DNA of 37,395 bases from an uncultured Clostridia bacterium (GCA_948875265.1 CAQRYF010000011.1:1-37395); one strand, 5' to 3'. Positions 7,349-15,595 are shown, counted from the stretch's first letter. Numbers and translations are program-made. Notes: generated by a model from the sequence alone, not told the origin.

Positions 7349-8826
7349 TGAACATTACAGAATTAACAGTTCATGAATTACAAGAAAAATTAAAAAATAA
7401 GGAATTAACAATAACTCAGATAACAAAAGCATATACCGATAGAATAAATGAAAAAGAAAAAGATGTACAAGCTTTTGTTACAACATTAACAGATGATGCT
7501 ATAGAACAAGCAGAAAGAATAGAACAAAAAGTAAATAATGGCGAAATCACAGGAGATTTCGCAGGTATTCCAATAGGGATTAAAGACAATATGTGTACTA
7601 AAGGAGTAAAAACAACATGTAGTTCTAAAATGTTAGAAAACTTTGTTGCACCATATAATGCAACTGTTATTGAAAAATTAAATAATGAAAATATAATAGA
7701 CCTAGGAAAATTAAATATGGATGAATTTGCAATGGGAGGTTCGACAGAATATTCTTATTTTAAGAAAACAAGAAATCCATGGGATTTAAATAAAGTACCA
7801 GGAGGTTCATCAGGTGGCTCAGCAGCAGCAGTAGCGGCTAATTTAGTACCTTGGGCATTAGGCTCTGACACAGGTGGATCAATTAGACAACCAGCAAGTT
7901 TTTGTGGAGTAGTAGGATTAAAACCAACTTATGGTTTAGTTTCAAGATATGGATTAGTAGCATTTGCTTCATCACTTGACCAAATAGGGCCAATAACTAA
8001 AGATGTATATGATAGTGCTATGTTATTAAATTTAATAGTAGGTCATGATGAAAGAGATACAACTTCAGCTAACTTTGAGAAAAGAGATTATACAAAGGCA
8101 TTAAAAAATGATGTAAAAGGTTTAAAAATAGGAGTACCTAAAGAATTCTTTGGAGAAGGAATAAATCCTGAAGTAAAAGAAGCTTTAGAAAAATCAATTG
8201 AGAAATATAAAGAATTAGGAGCAGAAGTAGAAGAATTTTCATTAGATATTGCTAATTATTCTTTAGCAGCATATTATATAATCGGATGTGCTGAAGCAAG
8301 TTCAAATCTTGGGAGATTTGATGGTATAAGATATACATATAGAACACCAGAATTTAAAAATTTAAAAGAAATATACAAAAAATCAAGAAGTGAAGCATTT
8401 GGACCAGAGGTAAAAAGAAGAATAATTCTTGGAACTTATGTACTATCTTCAGGATATTATGATGCTTATTATAAAAAAGCTCAACAAGTTCGTACATTAG
8501 TTATGAATGAATTTAATAAAGCATTTGAAAAATATGATGTTATATTAACACCAACATCACCAACAGTAGCATTTGATATTGGTTCAAAATCAAATAATCC
8601 ATTAGAAATGTATTTAGCAGATATATGTACAGTATCAGTAAATATTGCAGGTTTACCAGGTATATCAATTCCTTGTGGAGTAGATAAAGAAGGAATGCCA
8701 ATAGGTATGCAATTAATAGGAAATAAATTCTGTGAAGAAACAATATTAAATGCAGCTTATACATTTGAACAAAATGTTAAATTTAGAGAAAATTATAAAC
8801 CAGAATTTAAGGGAGGTGCTAATTAA
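7348..8826 (+). CDS. gatA: Asp-tRNA(Asn)/Glu-tRNA(Gln) amidotransferase subunit A
   Basis: This is the amidase subunit of GatCAB; it releases ammonia from glutamine to amidate misacylated tRNA. The Ser-cisSer-Lys triad is visible: Lys79 in G-I-K-D-N, Ser154 in G-G-S-S-G-G-S, and Ser178 in S-D-T-G-G-S-I-R. Its 492 residues are the normal length. AAGGAGG lies before the ATG, which overlaps the stop of the nucleotidase gene. Its TAA in turn overlaps the gatB ATG by one base. Presence of GatCAB suggests that Gln-tRNA, and perhaps Asn-tRNA, is made by transamidation. Confidence 0.97.
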   Translation: MNITELTVHELQEKLKNKELTITQITKAYTDRINEKEKDVQAFVTTLTDDAIEQAERIEQKVNNGEITGDFAGIPIGIKDNMCTKGVKTTCSSKMLENFVAPYNATVIEKLNNENIIDLGKLNMDEFAMGGSTEYSYFKKTRNPWDLNKVPGGSSGGSAAAVAANLVPWALGSDTGGSIRQPASFCGVVGLKPTYGLVSRYGLVAFASSLDQIGPITKDVYDSAMLLNLIVGHDERDTTSANFEKRDYTKALKNDVKGLKIGVPKEFFGEGINPEVKEALEKSIEKYKELGAEVEEFSLDIANYSLAAYYIIGCAEASSNLGRFDGIRYTYRTPEFKNLKEIYKKSRSEAFGPEVKRRIILGTYVLSSGYYDAYYKKAQQVRTLVMNEFNKAFEKYDVILTPTSPTVAFDIGSKSNNPLEMYLADICTVSVNIAGLPGISIPCGVDKEGMPIGMQLIGNKFCEETILNAAYTFEQNVKFRENYKPEFKGGAN

Positions 8827-10262
8827 TGTCAAGAGAAGATTATGAAGTAGTAATAGGACTAGAAGTTCATGCAGAACTTTCAACAAAAACAAAAATATTT
8901 TGTTCTTGTCCAACAGAGTTTGGTGGAGCTCCTAATACACATACATGTCCAATATGTATGGCAATGCCAGGTACATTACCAGTGTTAAATGAGAAGGTAG
9001 TAGAATATGCAGTAAAGGCAGGATTAGCAACAAATTGCGAAATATCAAGAAACAGTAAAAATGATAGAAAGAATTATTTTTATCCAGACCTTCCAAAAGC
9101 ATATCAAATATCACAATTTGATAAACCACTTTGTGAAAATGGGGAAATTGAGATAGAAACTAAAGATGGAAAAAAGACAATTAGAATCGAAAGAATTCAT
9201 ATAGAGGAAGATGCTGGTAAACTAAACCATGATGAATTTGGAGGAGGAACTCTAGTTGACTTAAATAGAGCAGGAGTACCTTTAATAGAAACAGTATCAA
9301 AACCAGATATGAGAAGCGCTGAAGAAGCGGAAGCATATTTAAGAAAATTAAAATCTATATTTGAATATATAGAAGTATCTGATTGTAAAATGCAAGAAGG
9401 GTCATTGAGAGCTGATGTTAACGTATCTGTACATAAACCAGGAGAACCATTAGGGACTCGTACAGAAATGAAAAATATGAACTCATTTAGAAGTATAGTA
9501 AGAGCTATTGAATATGAAGTTGAAAGACAAATAGATGTAATTGAAGAGGGTGGAAAAGTAGAACAAGAAACTCTAAGATGGGATGATGTATCAGGAAAGA
9601 CATTTTCAATGAGAGATAAAGAAGATGCACAAGATTATAGATATTTCCCAGATCCAGATTTAGTAGCAATTAAACTTTCAGAAGAATATATTGAAAATAT
9701 AAAAAATACACTTCCAGAATTACCTGAAAGTAGAAAACAAAGATATTTAGAAGAATATAATTTATCTGAAAAAGATGCAAAATTAATTACATCATCTAAA
9801 TATTTATCTGATTTATTTGAAGGTGCAATTAGAGTATGTAATAACCCTAAAGCAGTAAATAACTGGATAATATCAGATATTTCAAGAATATTAAACGAAA
9901 CAGAAATGGAACCAATAGAAATACCATTTGATAGTAATCAATTAGGAAAATTAGTAATACTAATAGACAAAGGAACTATAAGTTCAAGTATTGGTAAAAA
10001 AGTTCTTGTAGAATTATTTGAAAATCCAAGAGATCCAGAAGAAATAATAAAAGAAAAGGGATGGATACAAATATCTGATGAAGGGGCTATAAAAGAAGTA
10101 GTATCAAAAATACTAGAAGCGAATCCTCAATCTGTTGCAGATTATAAAGGTGGAAAAGACAAAGCATTAGGATTTTTAGTAGGACAAGCAATGAAAGAAA
10201 CAAAGGGAAAAGCAAACCCACAAATGTTAAATAAAATGTTCTTAGAAGAATTAAATAAATAA
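8826..10262 (+). CDS. gatB: Asp-tRNA(Asn)/Glu-tRNA(Gln) amidotransferase subunit B
   Basis: GatB binds the tRNA and performs the ATP-dependent activation and amidation. The N-terminal V-I-G-L-E-V-H near 9-15 and the zinc site C26/C28 with C41/C44 are clear, as are the basic loop R-A-G-V-P-L-I-E near 147-154 and the C-terminal YqeY-like tail domain (about 330-478). Its 478 residues match the family. AAGGGAGGTG precedes the ATG. It is the last gene of the operon and is followed by a terminator. Confidence 0.97.
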   Translation: MSREDYEVVIGLEVHAELSTKTKIFCSCPTEFGGAPNTHTCPICMAMPGTLPVLNEKVVEYAVKAGLATNCEISRNSKNDRKNYFYPDLPKAYQISQFDKPLCENGEIEIETKDGKKTIRIERIHIEEDAGKLNHDEFGGGTLVDLNRAGVPLIETVSKPDMRSAEEAEAYLRKLKSIFEYIEVSDCKMQEGSLRADVNVSVHKPGEPLGTRTEMKNMNSFRSIVRAIEYEVERQIDVIEEGGKVEQETLRWDDVSGKTFSMRDKEDAQDYRYFPDPDLVAIKLSEEYIENIKNTLPELPESRKQRYLEEYNLSEKDAKLITSSKYLSDLFEGAIRVCNNPKAVNNWIISDISRILNETEMEPIEIPFDSNQLGKLVILIDKGTISSSIGKKVLVELFENPRDPEEIIKEKGWIQISDEGAIKEVVSKILEANPQSVADYKGGKDKALGFLVGQAMKETKGKANPQMLNKMFLEELNK

Positions 10263-10272
10263 AGATAAAAGG

Positions 10273-10300
10273 AGCTCACATATAATTTTGTGAGCTTTTT
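10273..10300 (+). terminator. terminator after gatB (left copy of duplicated hairpin)
   Basis: AGCTCACA (10273-10280) pairs with TGTGAGCT (10289-10296) around TATAATTT, followed by T5. The whole 24-nt hairpin recurs without change at 10976-10999, so it flanks the DUF4160-DUF2442 pair. Confidence 0.9.
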
Positions 10301-10314
10301 ATCATTATCTTTTC

Positions 10315-10343
10315 TTGACAATAAATGTAAAATACTGTAAAAT
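10315..10343 (+). promoter_or_regulatory. promoter upstream of the DUF4160-DUF2442 pair
   Basis: TTGACA (10315-10320), a 17-nt spacer and TAAAAT (10338-10343). It implies a leader of about 118 nt before the TTG start at 10468. Confidence 0.75.
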
Positions 10344-10423
10344 ATAATAAATATCTATAGCTTTTACTTCTAATAAAATTATATCTATTATTTTTTATTC
10401 AAAGGTTTATTTCAATAAAATAA

Positions 10424-10452
10424 TTGAAAAGTATAAAAGAGGATGCTATAAT
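10424..10452 (+). promoter_or_regulatory. second promoter-like site upstream of the DUF4160 gene
   Basis: TTGAAA (10424-10429), 17 nt, then an extended TGC-TATAAT (hexamer 10447-10452). It matches consensus well. However, transcription would begin near 10459, inside the Shine-Dalgarno AGGAGG (10455-10460), so the mRNA would be almost leaderless. It may be inactive or an alternative low-translation start. Confidence 0.4.
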
Positions 10453-10467
10453 AAAGGAGGTAATAAA

Positions 10468-10734
10468 TTGCCCATTATTTCACAATTTTATGGTATACTT
10501 ATTTATATGTATCAGGAATTAGGAGGGCATCATAATGAACCACACATACATATAAAATATAATGAATATAGCATGTCAATGACACTTAATGGTAGAACAT
10601 TGAGTGGACAAATACCGAAGAAACAAAAGAAATTGGTGGATGCATGGATAACATTACATGAAGATGAATTAAAAGCAGCATGGCATGCATATAATGAAGA
10701 TGGAGAATTGATTAAAATTAAAGGATTGGAGTGA
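10468..10734 (+). CDS. DUF4160 domain-containing protein
   Basis: This is an 88-residue protein of unknown function. The start P-I-I-S-Q-F-Y-G-I, the I-Y-M-Y segment near 12-15 and H-H-N-E-P-H-I-H-I near 21-29 fit DUF4160. The start is TTG, chosen because AAAGGAGG sits 7 nt upstream and the family begins with Met-Pro. It is followed 4 nt later by a DUF2442 gene, a pairing commonly seen in bacterial accessory regions. A toxin-antitoxin role has been suggested for such pairs but is not shown here. Confidence 0.85.
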   Translation: MPIISQFYGILIYMYQELGGHHNEPHIHIKYNEYSMSMTLNGRTLSGQIPKKQKKLVDAWITLHEDELKAAWHAYNEDGELIKIKGLE

Positions 10735-10738
10735 TTTT

Positions 10739-10975
10739 ATGAGTCCAAAAGCTATAGATGTAAAAGTTTTAGATAATTACGAATTAGAAATAATATTTAA
10801 TAATAAAGAGAAAAGAATATTTGATGTAAAACCATACTTTAAATTTAAACAATTTGAAGTATTAAAGGATTTTAAAAAATTTCAAACAGTAAAAGTAGGA
10901 GGATTATCTATTCAATGGGTAAATGGTGCAGATATTTGTCCAGATGAACTATATAACAATAGTAAAACAATATAA
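10739..10975 (+). CDS. DUF2442 domain-containing protein
   Basis: This 78-residue protein matches DUF2442. It has the Y-E-L-E-I-I-F-N-N-K-E-K-R-I-F-D-V near 14-30 and the end pattern I-Q-W-V-N-G-A-D-I-C-P-D-E-L-Y near 58-72. GGAG is 7 nt upstream of the ATG and overlaps the stop of the DUF4160 gene, which suggests translational coupling. The function is unknown. Its stop codon is followed at once by the right copy of the 24-bp hairpin. Confidence 0.85.
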   Translation: MSPKAIDVKVLDNYELEIIFNNKEKRIFDVKPYFKFKQFEVLKDFKKFQTVKVGGLSIQWVNGADICPDELYNNSKTI

Positions 10976-10999
10976 AGCTCACATATAATTTTGTGAGCT
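10976..10999. terminator. bidirectional terminator hairpin (right copy)
   Basis: AGCTCACA (10976-10983), loop TATAATTT, TGTGAGCT (10992-10999). It is identical to the hairpin at 10273-10296. It lies between the DUF2442 stop and the stop of the convergent minus-strand gene and can serve both. Confidence 0.75.
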
Positions 11000-11251
11000 T
11001 TATATTAATTGATTTTTAATTCCATCTACGACAAAAGCACATATAATAAATTCAATTCCAAAAATAATACTTAACCTAAACAAAGACATTCCTATGTAAT
11101 ATATATAAGGTGAAGTAATAAATACTTCATATGTAAGCAAAATAGAAATTGAAATAATGCATAATGCAAAGCAAAACTTAAGGCCAGTTTTCATGATTTT
11201 ATAAGCTGATTTTTCTAAGTTTTTATAATTATTAATAATATTTTTAAACAT
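11000..11251 (-). CDS. small membrane protein, unknown
   Basis: This is an 83-residue protein with a basic N-terminus (about 1-22) and two hydrophobic segments, about 26-45 and 53-75. I recognise no catalytic or binding motif. On the minus strand, GAGGTG precedes the ATG at a normal distance, which supports real translation. It faces the DUF2442 gene and shares its hairpin terminator. It probably sits in the cytoplasmic membrane. Confidence 0.7.
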   Translation of the reverse strand: MFKNIINNYKNLEKSAYKIMKTGLKFCFALCIISISILLTYEVFITSPYIYYIGMSLFRLSIIFGIEFIICAFVVDGIKNQLI

Positions 11252-11361
11252 AATTTCACCTCAATCTAAATAACATCTATAATTATATTAGCATGAGAAT
11301 TTAAGAAAAACAATGGAAATTGTTGCTATAAATTAATAATGAAAAAGTTAACAATAAAATA

Positions 11362-11389
11362 TTGACAAAAAATGATTAAATGATATTAT
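11362..11389 (+). promoter_or_regulatory. promoter of the membrane-anchored protein gene
   Basis: TTGACA (11362-11367), a 16-nt spacer, and extended TGA-TATTAT (hexamer 11384-11389). It leads into the gene starting at 11432. Confidence 0.75.
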
Positions 11390-11431
11390 ACTTATATAAC
11401 ACTAAATAAATTAAAGAGGAGGTGAAGTTGA

Positions 11432-12124
11432 ATGGAGGAAAAAAATACAATAAAAATCAGTTTATCAACATTTTTTTTAATATTAGCAATAATTGCAATA
11501 TGCATTATAAGTTATTTTATGTTTGAATTTTATAACGAAAAAAATCAATTAGAAACAGAAGTGGTAAGTTTAAATGTGCAAAATAAAAATTTTGCTAATA
11601 GAATTAGTGAAGAAAATCAGAGTATTGAAAATATATCAGAAAGTTCAACAGAAACAACAATAGATACAAACACAAAAACATATTCATATGAGGATATAAA
11701 AGGTTTATATAGATTTACTACGGAAGTCCAAAAACAAGTAGAGGTTTTTTATAATCTATGTTTATATGAAAATGGTACTTTTGAATATGAATATGGAATA
11801 GAAAATCAAAGCTCAATAATAGGAAATTATATAATAGTAGATGATATACTGATACTTAATAAAATGTTTACAGGTGGAAGCGACGTGGGATTAAGAACGT
11901 CAAGTGGTGAAATAAAATTGAAAATAAATACTAATGGTATACTTACAGATACAAATAATTTACTTAGTGACAGTATTAAAGAAAGAGGATTAAATATTGA
12001 TTTGTCAAATATAACATTGAAAAAAGCATCAACACAAGAACAACAAGAACATTTAAAGAATTTTCCAAGTATAATGACACACATTAATAATAGTGTATCA
12101 AATAATGCAGTTTCTAATAGCTAG
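11432..12124 (+). CDS. membrane-anchored extracellular protein, unknown
   Basis: This is a 230-residue protein I cannot assign. Residues about 8-30 form a single membrane anchor. After it comes a stretch with coiled-coil-like spacing (about 35-65) and a Ser/Thr-rich linker (about 66-85). A globular region (about 88-200) has repeated Tyr/Phe-Glu motifs such as Y-E-N-G-T-F-E-Y-E-Y, resembling lipocalin-like or META-type beta proteins. The globular part should lie outside the cell. AGGAGGTG precedes the ATG, and a strong promoter and a terminator frame it as a single-gene unit. Confidence 0.7.
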   Translation: MEEKNTIKISLSTFFLILAIIAICIISYFMFEFYNEKNQLETEVVSLNVQNKNFANRISEENQSIENISESSTETTIDTNTKTYSYEDIKGLYRFTTEVQKQVEVFYNLCLYENGTFEYEYGIENQSSIIGNYIIVDDILILNKMFTGGSDVGLRTSSGEIKLKINTNGILTDTNNLLSDSIKERGLNIDLSNITLKKASTQEQQEHLKNFPSIMTHINNSVSNNAVSNS

Positions 12125-12148
12125 GATTATAATTTTTAAAATACAATA

Positions 12149-12181
12149 AAAAATGTAGATATTTTAATATCTACATTTTTT
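12149..12181. terminator. bidirectional terminator
   Basis: AAATGTAGATA and TATCTACATTT pair around a small AT loop, with A-runs on the left and T-runs on the right. It can end both the plus-strand gene at 11432-12124 and the convergent rpsT. Confidence 0.8.
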
Positions 12182-12212
12182 AAATAAAAACTATGCATAA
12201 TCTTTATTTAGC

Positions 12213-12479
12213 CTAAGCCATTGCTGCATTTAATTTTTTTGATAAACTAGATTTTTTTCTAGCTGCTGTATTTTTTACAATAACACCTTTTGAGCAAGCT
12301 TGATCTATTTTTTTAGTTGCTTCTGCAAATAATACTTTAGCTTCTTCCATATTTCCAGCTTCTACAGCTTGTTCGAATTTTTTAACAGCTGATTTATATC
12401 CAGATTTTATCATATTATTTCTTAAAGTTTTTTTCTCAATTACTTTAACTCTTTTTTTAGCTGATTTAATATTTGGCAT
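12213..12479 (-). CDS. rpsT: 30S ribosomal protein S20
   Basis: This 88-residue basic protein binds 16S rRNA. It begins M-P-N-I-K-S-A-K-K-R-V and has the R-K-K-S-S-L-S-K-K-L-N-A-A segment at the C-terminus, both typical of S20. On the minus strand, AGAGGAGGTG precedes the ATG with a rather long spacer of about 11 nt. It is a single-gene transcription unit, as often seen for rpsT. Confidence 0.96.
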   Translation of the reverse strand: MPNIKSAKKRVKVIEKKTLRNNMIKSGYKSAVKKFEQAVEAGNMEEAKVLFAEATKKIDQACSKGVIVKNTAARKKSSLSKKLNAAMA

Positions 12480-12527
12480 ATCTTATAAGCACCTCCTCTT
12501 AGTCTATAATAAACTATAACGTATAAT

Positions 12528-12556
12528 ATTCTAACACAATTTTTTGTAAAATGCAA
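12528..12556 (-). promoter_or_regulatory. promoter of rpsT
   Basis: Read on the minus strand: TTGCAT (12556-12551), a 17-nt spacer, and extended TGT-TAGAAT (hexamer 12533-12528). The predicted leader to the rpsT ATG is about 45 nt. Confidence 0.65.
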
Positions 12557-12575
12557 GTAAAATTCAAAATAATTA

Positions 12576-12604
12576 TTGTAATATCTATTAAGTTATGATA
12601 TATT
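12576..12604 (+). promoter_or_regulatory. promoter of rpiB
   Basis: TTGTAA (12576-12581), a 17-nt spacer, and extended TGA-TATATT (hexamer 12599-12604), 25 nt before the rpiB ATG. Confidence 0.6.
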
Positions 12605-12628
12605 GTAAAAAGAAATGGAGGGATACAG

Positions 12629-13075
12629 ATGATAGCAATTGGAAGTGACCATGGAGGATACAAGTTAAAAGAAGAGATAAAAAAATACTTAGAAGAAAAA
12701 GATATAAAATATAAAGATTATGGAACTATGAATGAGGAAAGAGCAGACTATCCTAATATAGCAAAAGCTGTTGCGAAATCTATTCAAAATAAAGAATGTG
12801 AAAATGGAATATTAATATGTCGTTCAGGACTAGGAATGGCAATTTGTGCAAATAAATTTAAAGGAATAAGATGTACACCTTGTCATAATGAGGAGACAGC
12901 TAAATATTCAAAATTACATAACAACAGCAATATACTTGCAATTGGAGCAGATGATGTTAGCCAAAATGAAGCAATATGTATATTAAGAATGTGGCTTGCA
13001 ACAGAATTTGAAGGTGGAAGACATCAAGAAAGATTAGACATAATAAAGGACATAGAAAACGAAAACATGAAATAG
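12629..13075 (+). CDS. rpiB: ribose 5-phosphate isomerase B (RpiB/LacAB family)
   Basis: It interconverts ribose 5-phosphate and ribulose 5-phosphate in the pentose phosphate pathway. The start I-A-I-G-S-D-H-G-G-Y-K-L-K near 2-14 is diagnostic. The catalytic Cys is in G-I-L-I-C-R-S-G-L-G-M (Cys near residue 66), where Arg-Ser replaces the more usual Gly-Thr/Gly-Ser. H-N-E-E-T-A near 88-93 and the C-terminal R-H-Q-E-R-L-D-I-I segment are also typical. Its 148 residues are normal. It is 13 nt upstream of the phosphoglycosyltransferase gene, so co-transcription is likely. Confidence 0.93.
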   Translation: MIAIGSDHGGYKLKEEIKKYLEEKDIKYKDYGTMNEERADYPNIAKAVAKSIQNKECENGILICRSGLGMAICANKFKGIRCTPCHNEETAKYSKLHNNSNILAIGADDVSQNEAICILRMWLATEFEGGRHQERLDIIKDIENENMK

Positions 13076-13088
13076 GGGGCATGCATTT

Positions 13089-14324
13089 ATGTGGGGAGAT
13101 GTAGCAATAGCATTTTTATTAGCTTTTATTGTAACATTTATGACAACACCATATACCATAAAAATAGCACAAAAAATTGGAGCAGTAGATATACCAAAAG
13201 ATAAAAGAAGAATGCATAAAAAGGCAATGCCAAAATTTGGAGGACCTGCAGTAATCTTAGGATTTTTAGTATCAATTATATATCTATTAATAGTTATGAG
13301 TATGGAACATACTATAAACTTATTTGGAATAGAACAATATGGAAAAAAAATAATAGGAATGTTATTAGGAATTGGAGTAATTTCTATAATATGCATAATT
13401 GATGATATAAAAACAATAAAACCAATAACAAAACTTTTAGGGCAAATTATTGCTGCAATAGTAGTAGTGTCTTTTGGAGTAAGAATAGGTGATATATCAT
13501 TACCATTTTTAAATACAACACAACCAAATGAATTATTTTCTATAATTATAACCATAATATGGATAGTAGGAGTTACTAATGCAATAAATTTGATAGATGG
13601 GTTAGATGGTTTGTCATCAGGAATATCAGTAATATCATCAATATCACTATTAATAATATTTGTACTAAATGGATCACCACTAGTATCTATAATATTAATA
13701 ACAGCATTAGCAGGAGCATTAGTAGGATTTTTACCATTCAACTTTGCACCAGCTAAGACATTTTTAGGAGATACAGGCTCAAACTTTTTAGGATTTTCTT
13801 TATCAATAATATCAATATTAGGAATGGCAAAAACCTATACAATAGCAGTTATTGTATTACCTTTAATTGTATTAGGACTTCCAATATTTGATACTATTTG
13901 GGCTATTATTAGAAGGTTGATAAAAGGAAAGTCAATAAAAGCGATATTTAAAGCAGATAAAGGACACTTACATCATAAATTAGTTGCAAGAGGATTTAGT
14001 CAAAAACAAGCTGTGTTAATTCTATATGGTATAAGTGCTACTTTTGGAATATTTGCAGTAATATTATTAGATAGTGGAATATGGAAGGCATTATCATTTT
14101 TATTAATGATAATTGTAGCTCTAGGATTAGGATATAAAAACTTCCAAGCAGAGAAATCAGAAACACAAAGATATGAATGTATTGAATGTAAATACATATA
14201 TAATCCTAAATTCGGAAATGAAAAGGCTGGAGTTAAACCAGGAACTGCATTTGAGGATTTGCCAGACAATTGGGTGTGCCCAGTTTGTGGAGAAGGAAAA
14301 GATATGTTTGAAATACATCAATAA
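13089..14324 (+). CDS. WecA/TagO-like undecaprenyl-phosphate GlcNAc-1-phosphate transferase fused to a rubredoxin domain
   Basis: Residues 1-350 form a polytopic MraY/WecA-type phosphoglycosyltransferase with about 10-11 helices. It carries D105-D106, N-L-I-D-G-L-D-G (167-174), G-D-T-G-S (227-231) and the H-x-H-H motif (293-296) of the polyprenyl-P GlcNAc-1-P transferase branch. It should attach GlcNAc-1-P to undecaprenyl phosphate to start teichoic acid or surface glycan synthesis. Residues about 361-411 are a complete rubredoxin with C364/C367 and C397/C400 for one iron, facing the cytoplasm if the usual topology holds. The fusion is unusual. A free rubredoxin gene follows 37 nt later. The ATG sits at 13089 behind a GGGGG-like site. 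Confidence 0.9.
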   Translation: MWGDVAIAFLLAFIVTFMTTPYTIKIAQKIGAVDIPKDKRRMHKKAMPKFGGPAVILGFLVSIIYLLIVMSMEHTINLFGIEQYGKKIIGMLLGIGVISIICIIDDIKTIKPITKLLGQIIAAIVVVSFGVRIGDISLPFLNTTQPNELFSIIITIIWIVGVTNAINLIDGLDGLSSGISVISSISLLIIFVLNGSPLVSIILITALAGALVGFLPFNFAPAKTFLGDTGSNFLGFSLSIISILGMAKTYTIAVIVLPLIVLGLPIFDTIWAIIRRLIKGKSIKAIFKADKGHLHHKLVARGFSQKQAVLILYGISATFGIFAVILLDSGIWKALSFLLMIIVALGLGYKNFQAEKSETQRYECIECKYIYNPKFGNEKAGVKPGTAFEDLPDNWVCPVCGEGKDMFEIHQ

Positions 14325-14361
14325 GATAAAAAATAATTATTCCATACGGGAGGTGAAAGCA

Positions 14362-14517
14362 ATGTACGTATGTTTAGCATGTGGATATATATATGATCCA
14401 GAAAAAGGGGATCCAGATAGCGGAATAGCACCAGGAACAGCATTTGAAGATATCCCAGAAGATTGGGTATGCCCAATTTGTGGAGTATCAAAAGATATGT
14501 TTCAAAAACAAGATTAA
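14362..14517 (+). CDS. rubredoxin
   Basis: This 51-residue iron protein carries electrons in anaerobes, often to peroxide or superoxide reductases. It has C4/C7 and C37/C40 and the core P-G-T-A-F-E-D-I-P-E-D-W-V-C-P. GGGAGGTGA precedes its ATG at a good distance. A longer overlapping frame starting at 14173 is a read of the preceding fused gene in another phase and was not used. The protein is closely similar to the rubredoxin domain at the end of the upstream gene, which suggests a tandem duplication with one copy captured by fusion. Confidence 0.95.
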   Translation: MYVCLACGYIYDPEKGDPDSGIAPGTAFEDIPEDWVCPICGVSKDMFQKQD

Positions 14518-14521
14518 TAAA

Positions 14522-14577
14522 TAAAAAAGTTAATATAATAATCATCTAACAAAGATAATTATATATTAACTTTTTTT
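14522..14577 (+). terminator. terminator after rubredoxin
   Basis: AAAAAGTTAATATA and TATATTAACTTTTT pair as a long stem with an AT-rich inner part, followed by a T-run. Confidence 0.8.
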
Positions 14578-14608
14578 ATATGAAATTATTCGAATACAGT
14601 TGAAATAA

Positions 14609-14637
14609 TTGACTTTTTAAGCTTTTTTAGATATAAT
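14609..14637 (+). promoter_or_regulatory. promoter of hslO
   Basis: TTGACT (14609-14614), a 17-nt spacer and TATAAT (14632-14637), 32 nt before the ATG. Confidence 0.8.
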
Positions 14638-14669
14638 AAATATCGTTAAAATATAGAGGAGAGAGATAA

Positions 14670-15557
14670 ATGGCAGATAAAATAATTAAATTTTTAGCAT
14701 ATGAAGGAAAAATATCAGTAATATGTGCTGATACAACAAATTTAGTAGAAGAAGCAAGAAAAATACATGACTTAAGTCCATTAGCTACAGCTGCATTTGG
14801 TAGGATGCTTACAATAACTACAATAATGGGGACAGAGATGAAGGGGCAAAAGGATAAATTAACTGTACAAATAAAAGGAAATGGACCATTACAAATGATG
14901 CTAGCTACAACAAACAACTTTCCTAGAGTAAAAGGATATGTAGCAAATCCACATGTAGATATGCCACTAAACGAATTCGGAAAATTAGATGTTGGTGGAG
15001 CAGTTGGATTTGAAGGATATATAAATGTAATAAAAGATATAGGATTAAAAGAACCATATATAGGAATTTCACCATTAACATCAGGAGAAATAGCAGATGA
15101 CTTTGCCAATTATTTTGTTAAATCAGAACAAAGAAATTCAGCAGTTGCATTGGGTGTTTTAGTTGATAAAAATGGAGTAAAATCATCAGGTGGATATTTA
15201 ATAAATCCAATGCCAGACGCAACTGAAGAAGAAATTTCAAAAGTAGAACAAGCAATATTTAAAGCAGGTGCAATGTCAAAAATGTTAGATCAAAAATTAA
15301 CATTAGAAGAAATTGCAAAAAGAATAACTGGAGATGAAAAAGTAGAAATTATAGAAGAAAATATAACACCTATATATAAATGTGATTGTTCAAAAGAACA
15401 TATGGCAGATGGATTAGCTTCTATTGGAAAAGAAGAATTAGAAGATATCATAAATACAGAGGAAAAAGCTGAATTAGAATGTCATTTCTGTAATAAAAAA
15501 TATGAATTTAGTAAAGAAGAATTAGAAGAAATTTTGAAACAAAGAATAAAAAATTAG
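14670..15557 (+). CDS. hslO: redox-regulated chaperone Hsp33
   Basis: Hsp33 is a cytoplasmic holdase switched on by oxidation when its zinc-bound cysteines form disulfides. The four cysteines are present as C-x-C (238/240) and C-x-x-C (271/274). The N-terminal substrate-binding domain has L-S-P-L-A-T-A-A-F-G-R near 35-45. Its 295 residues are the normal length. GAGGAGAG precedes the ATG. It follows the two rubredoxins, so the region has an oxidative-stress theme. No terminator is seen before the small toxin-like gene downstream. Confidence 0.95.
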   Translation: MADKIIKFLAYEGKISVICADTTNLVEEARKIHDLSPLATAAFGRMLTITTIMGTEMKGQKDKLTVQIKGNGPLQMMLATTNNFPRVKGYVANPHVDMPLNEFGKLDVGGAVGFEGYINVIKDIGLKEPYIGISPLTSGEIADDFANYFVKSEQRNSAVALGVLVDKNGVKSSGGYLINPMPDATEEEISKVEQAIFKAGAMSKMLDQKLTLEEIAKRITGDEKVEIIEENITPIYKCDCSKEHMADGLASIGKEELEDIINTEEKAELECHFCNKKYEFSKEELEEILKQRIKN

Positions 15558-15566
15558 ATTGTTCGC

Positions 15567-15595
15567 TTGTTTTTAAATATTAAATGTTGTATAGT
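15567..15595 (+). promoter_or_regulatory. promoter of the small hydrophobic toxin-like gene
   Basis: TTGTTT (15567-15572), a 17-nt spacer and TATAGT (15590-15595). The predicted start near 15602 gives a 5' leader of about 55 nt. Confidence 0.6.

Noticed and set aside
3978..8764. Minus-strand frames opposite rplK, rplA and gatA
   Set aside because: They overlap well-conserved plus-strand genes and lack ribosome sites.
14173..14517. A 114-residue frame covering the free rubredoxin
   Set aside because: Its first part is the fused gene read in another phase; the real start is the ATG at 14362 behind GGGAGGTGA.
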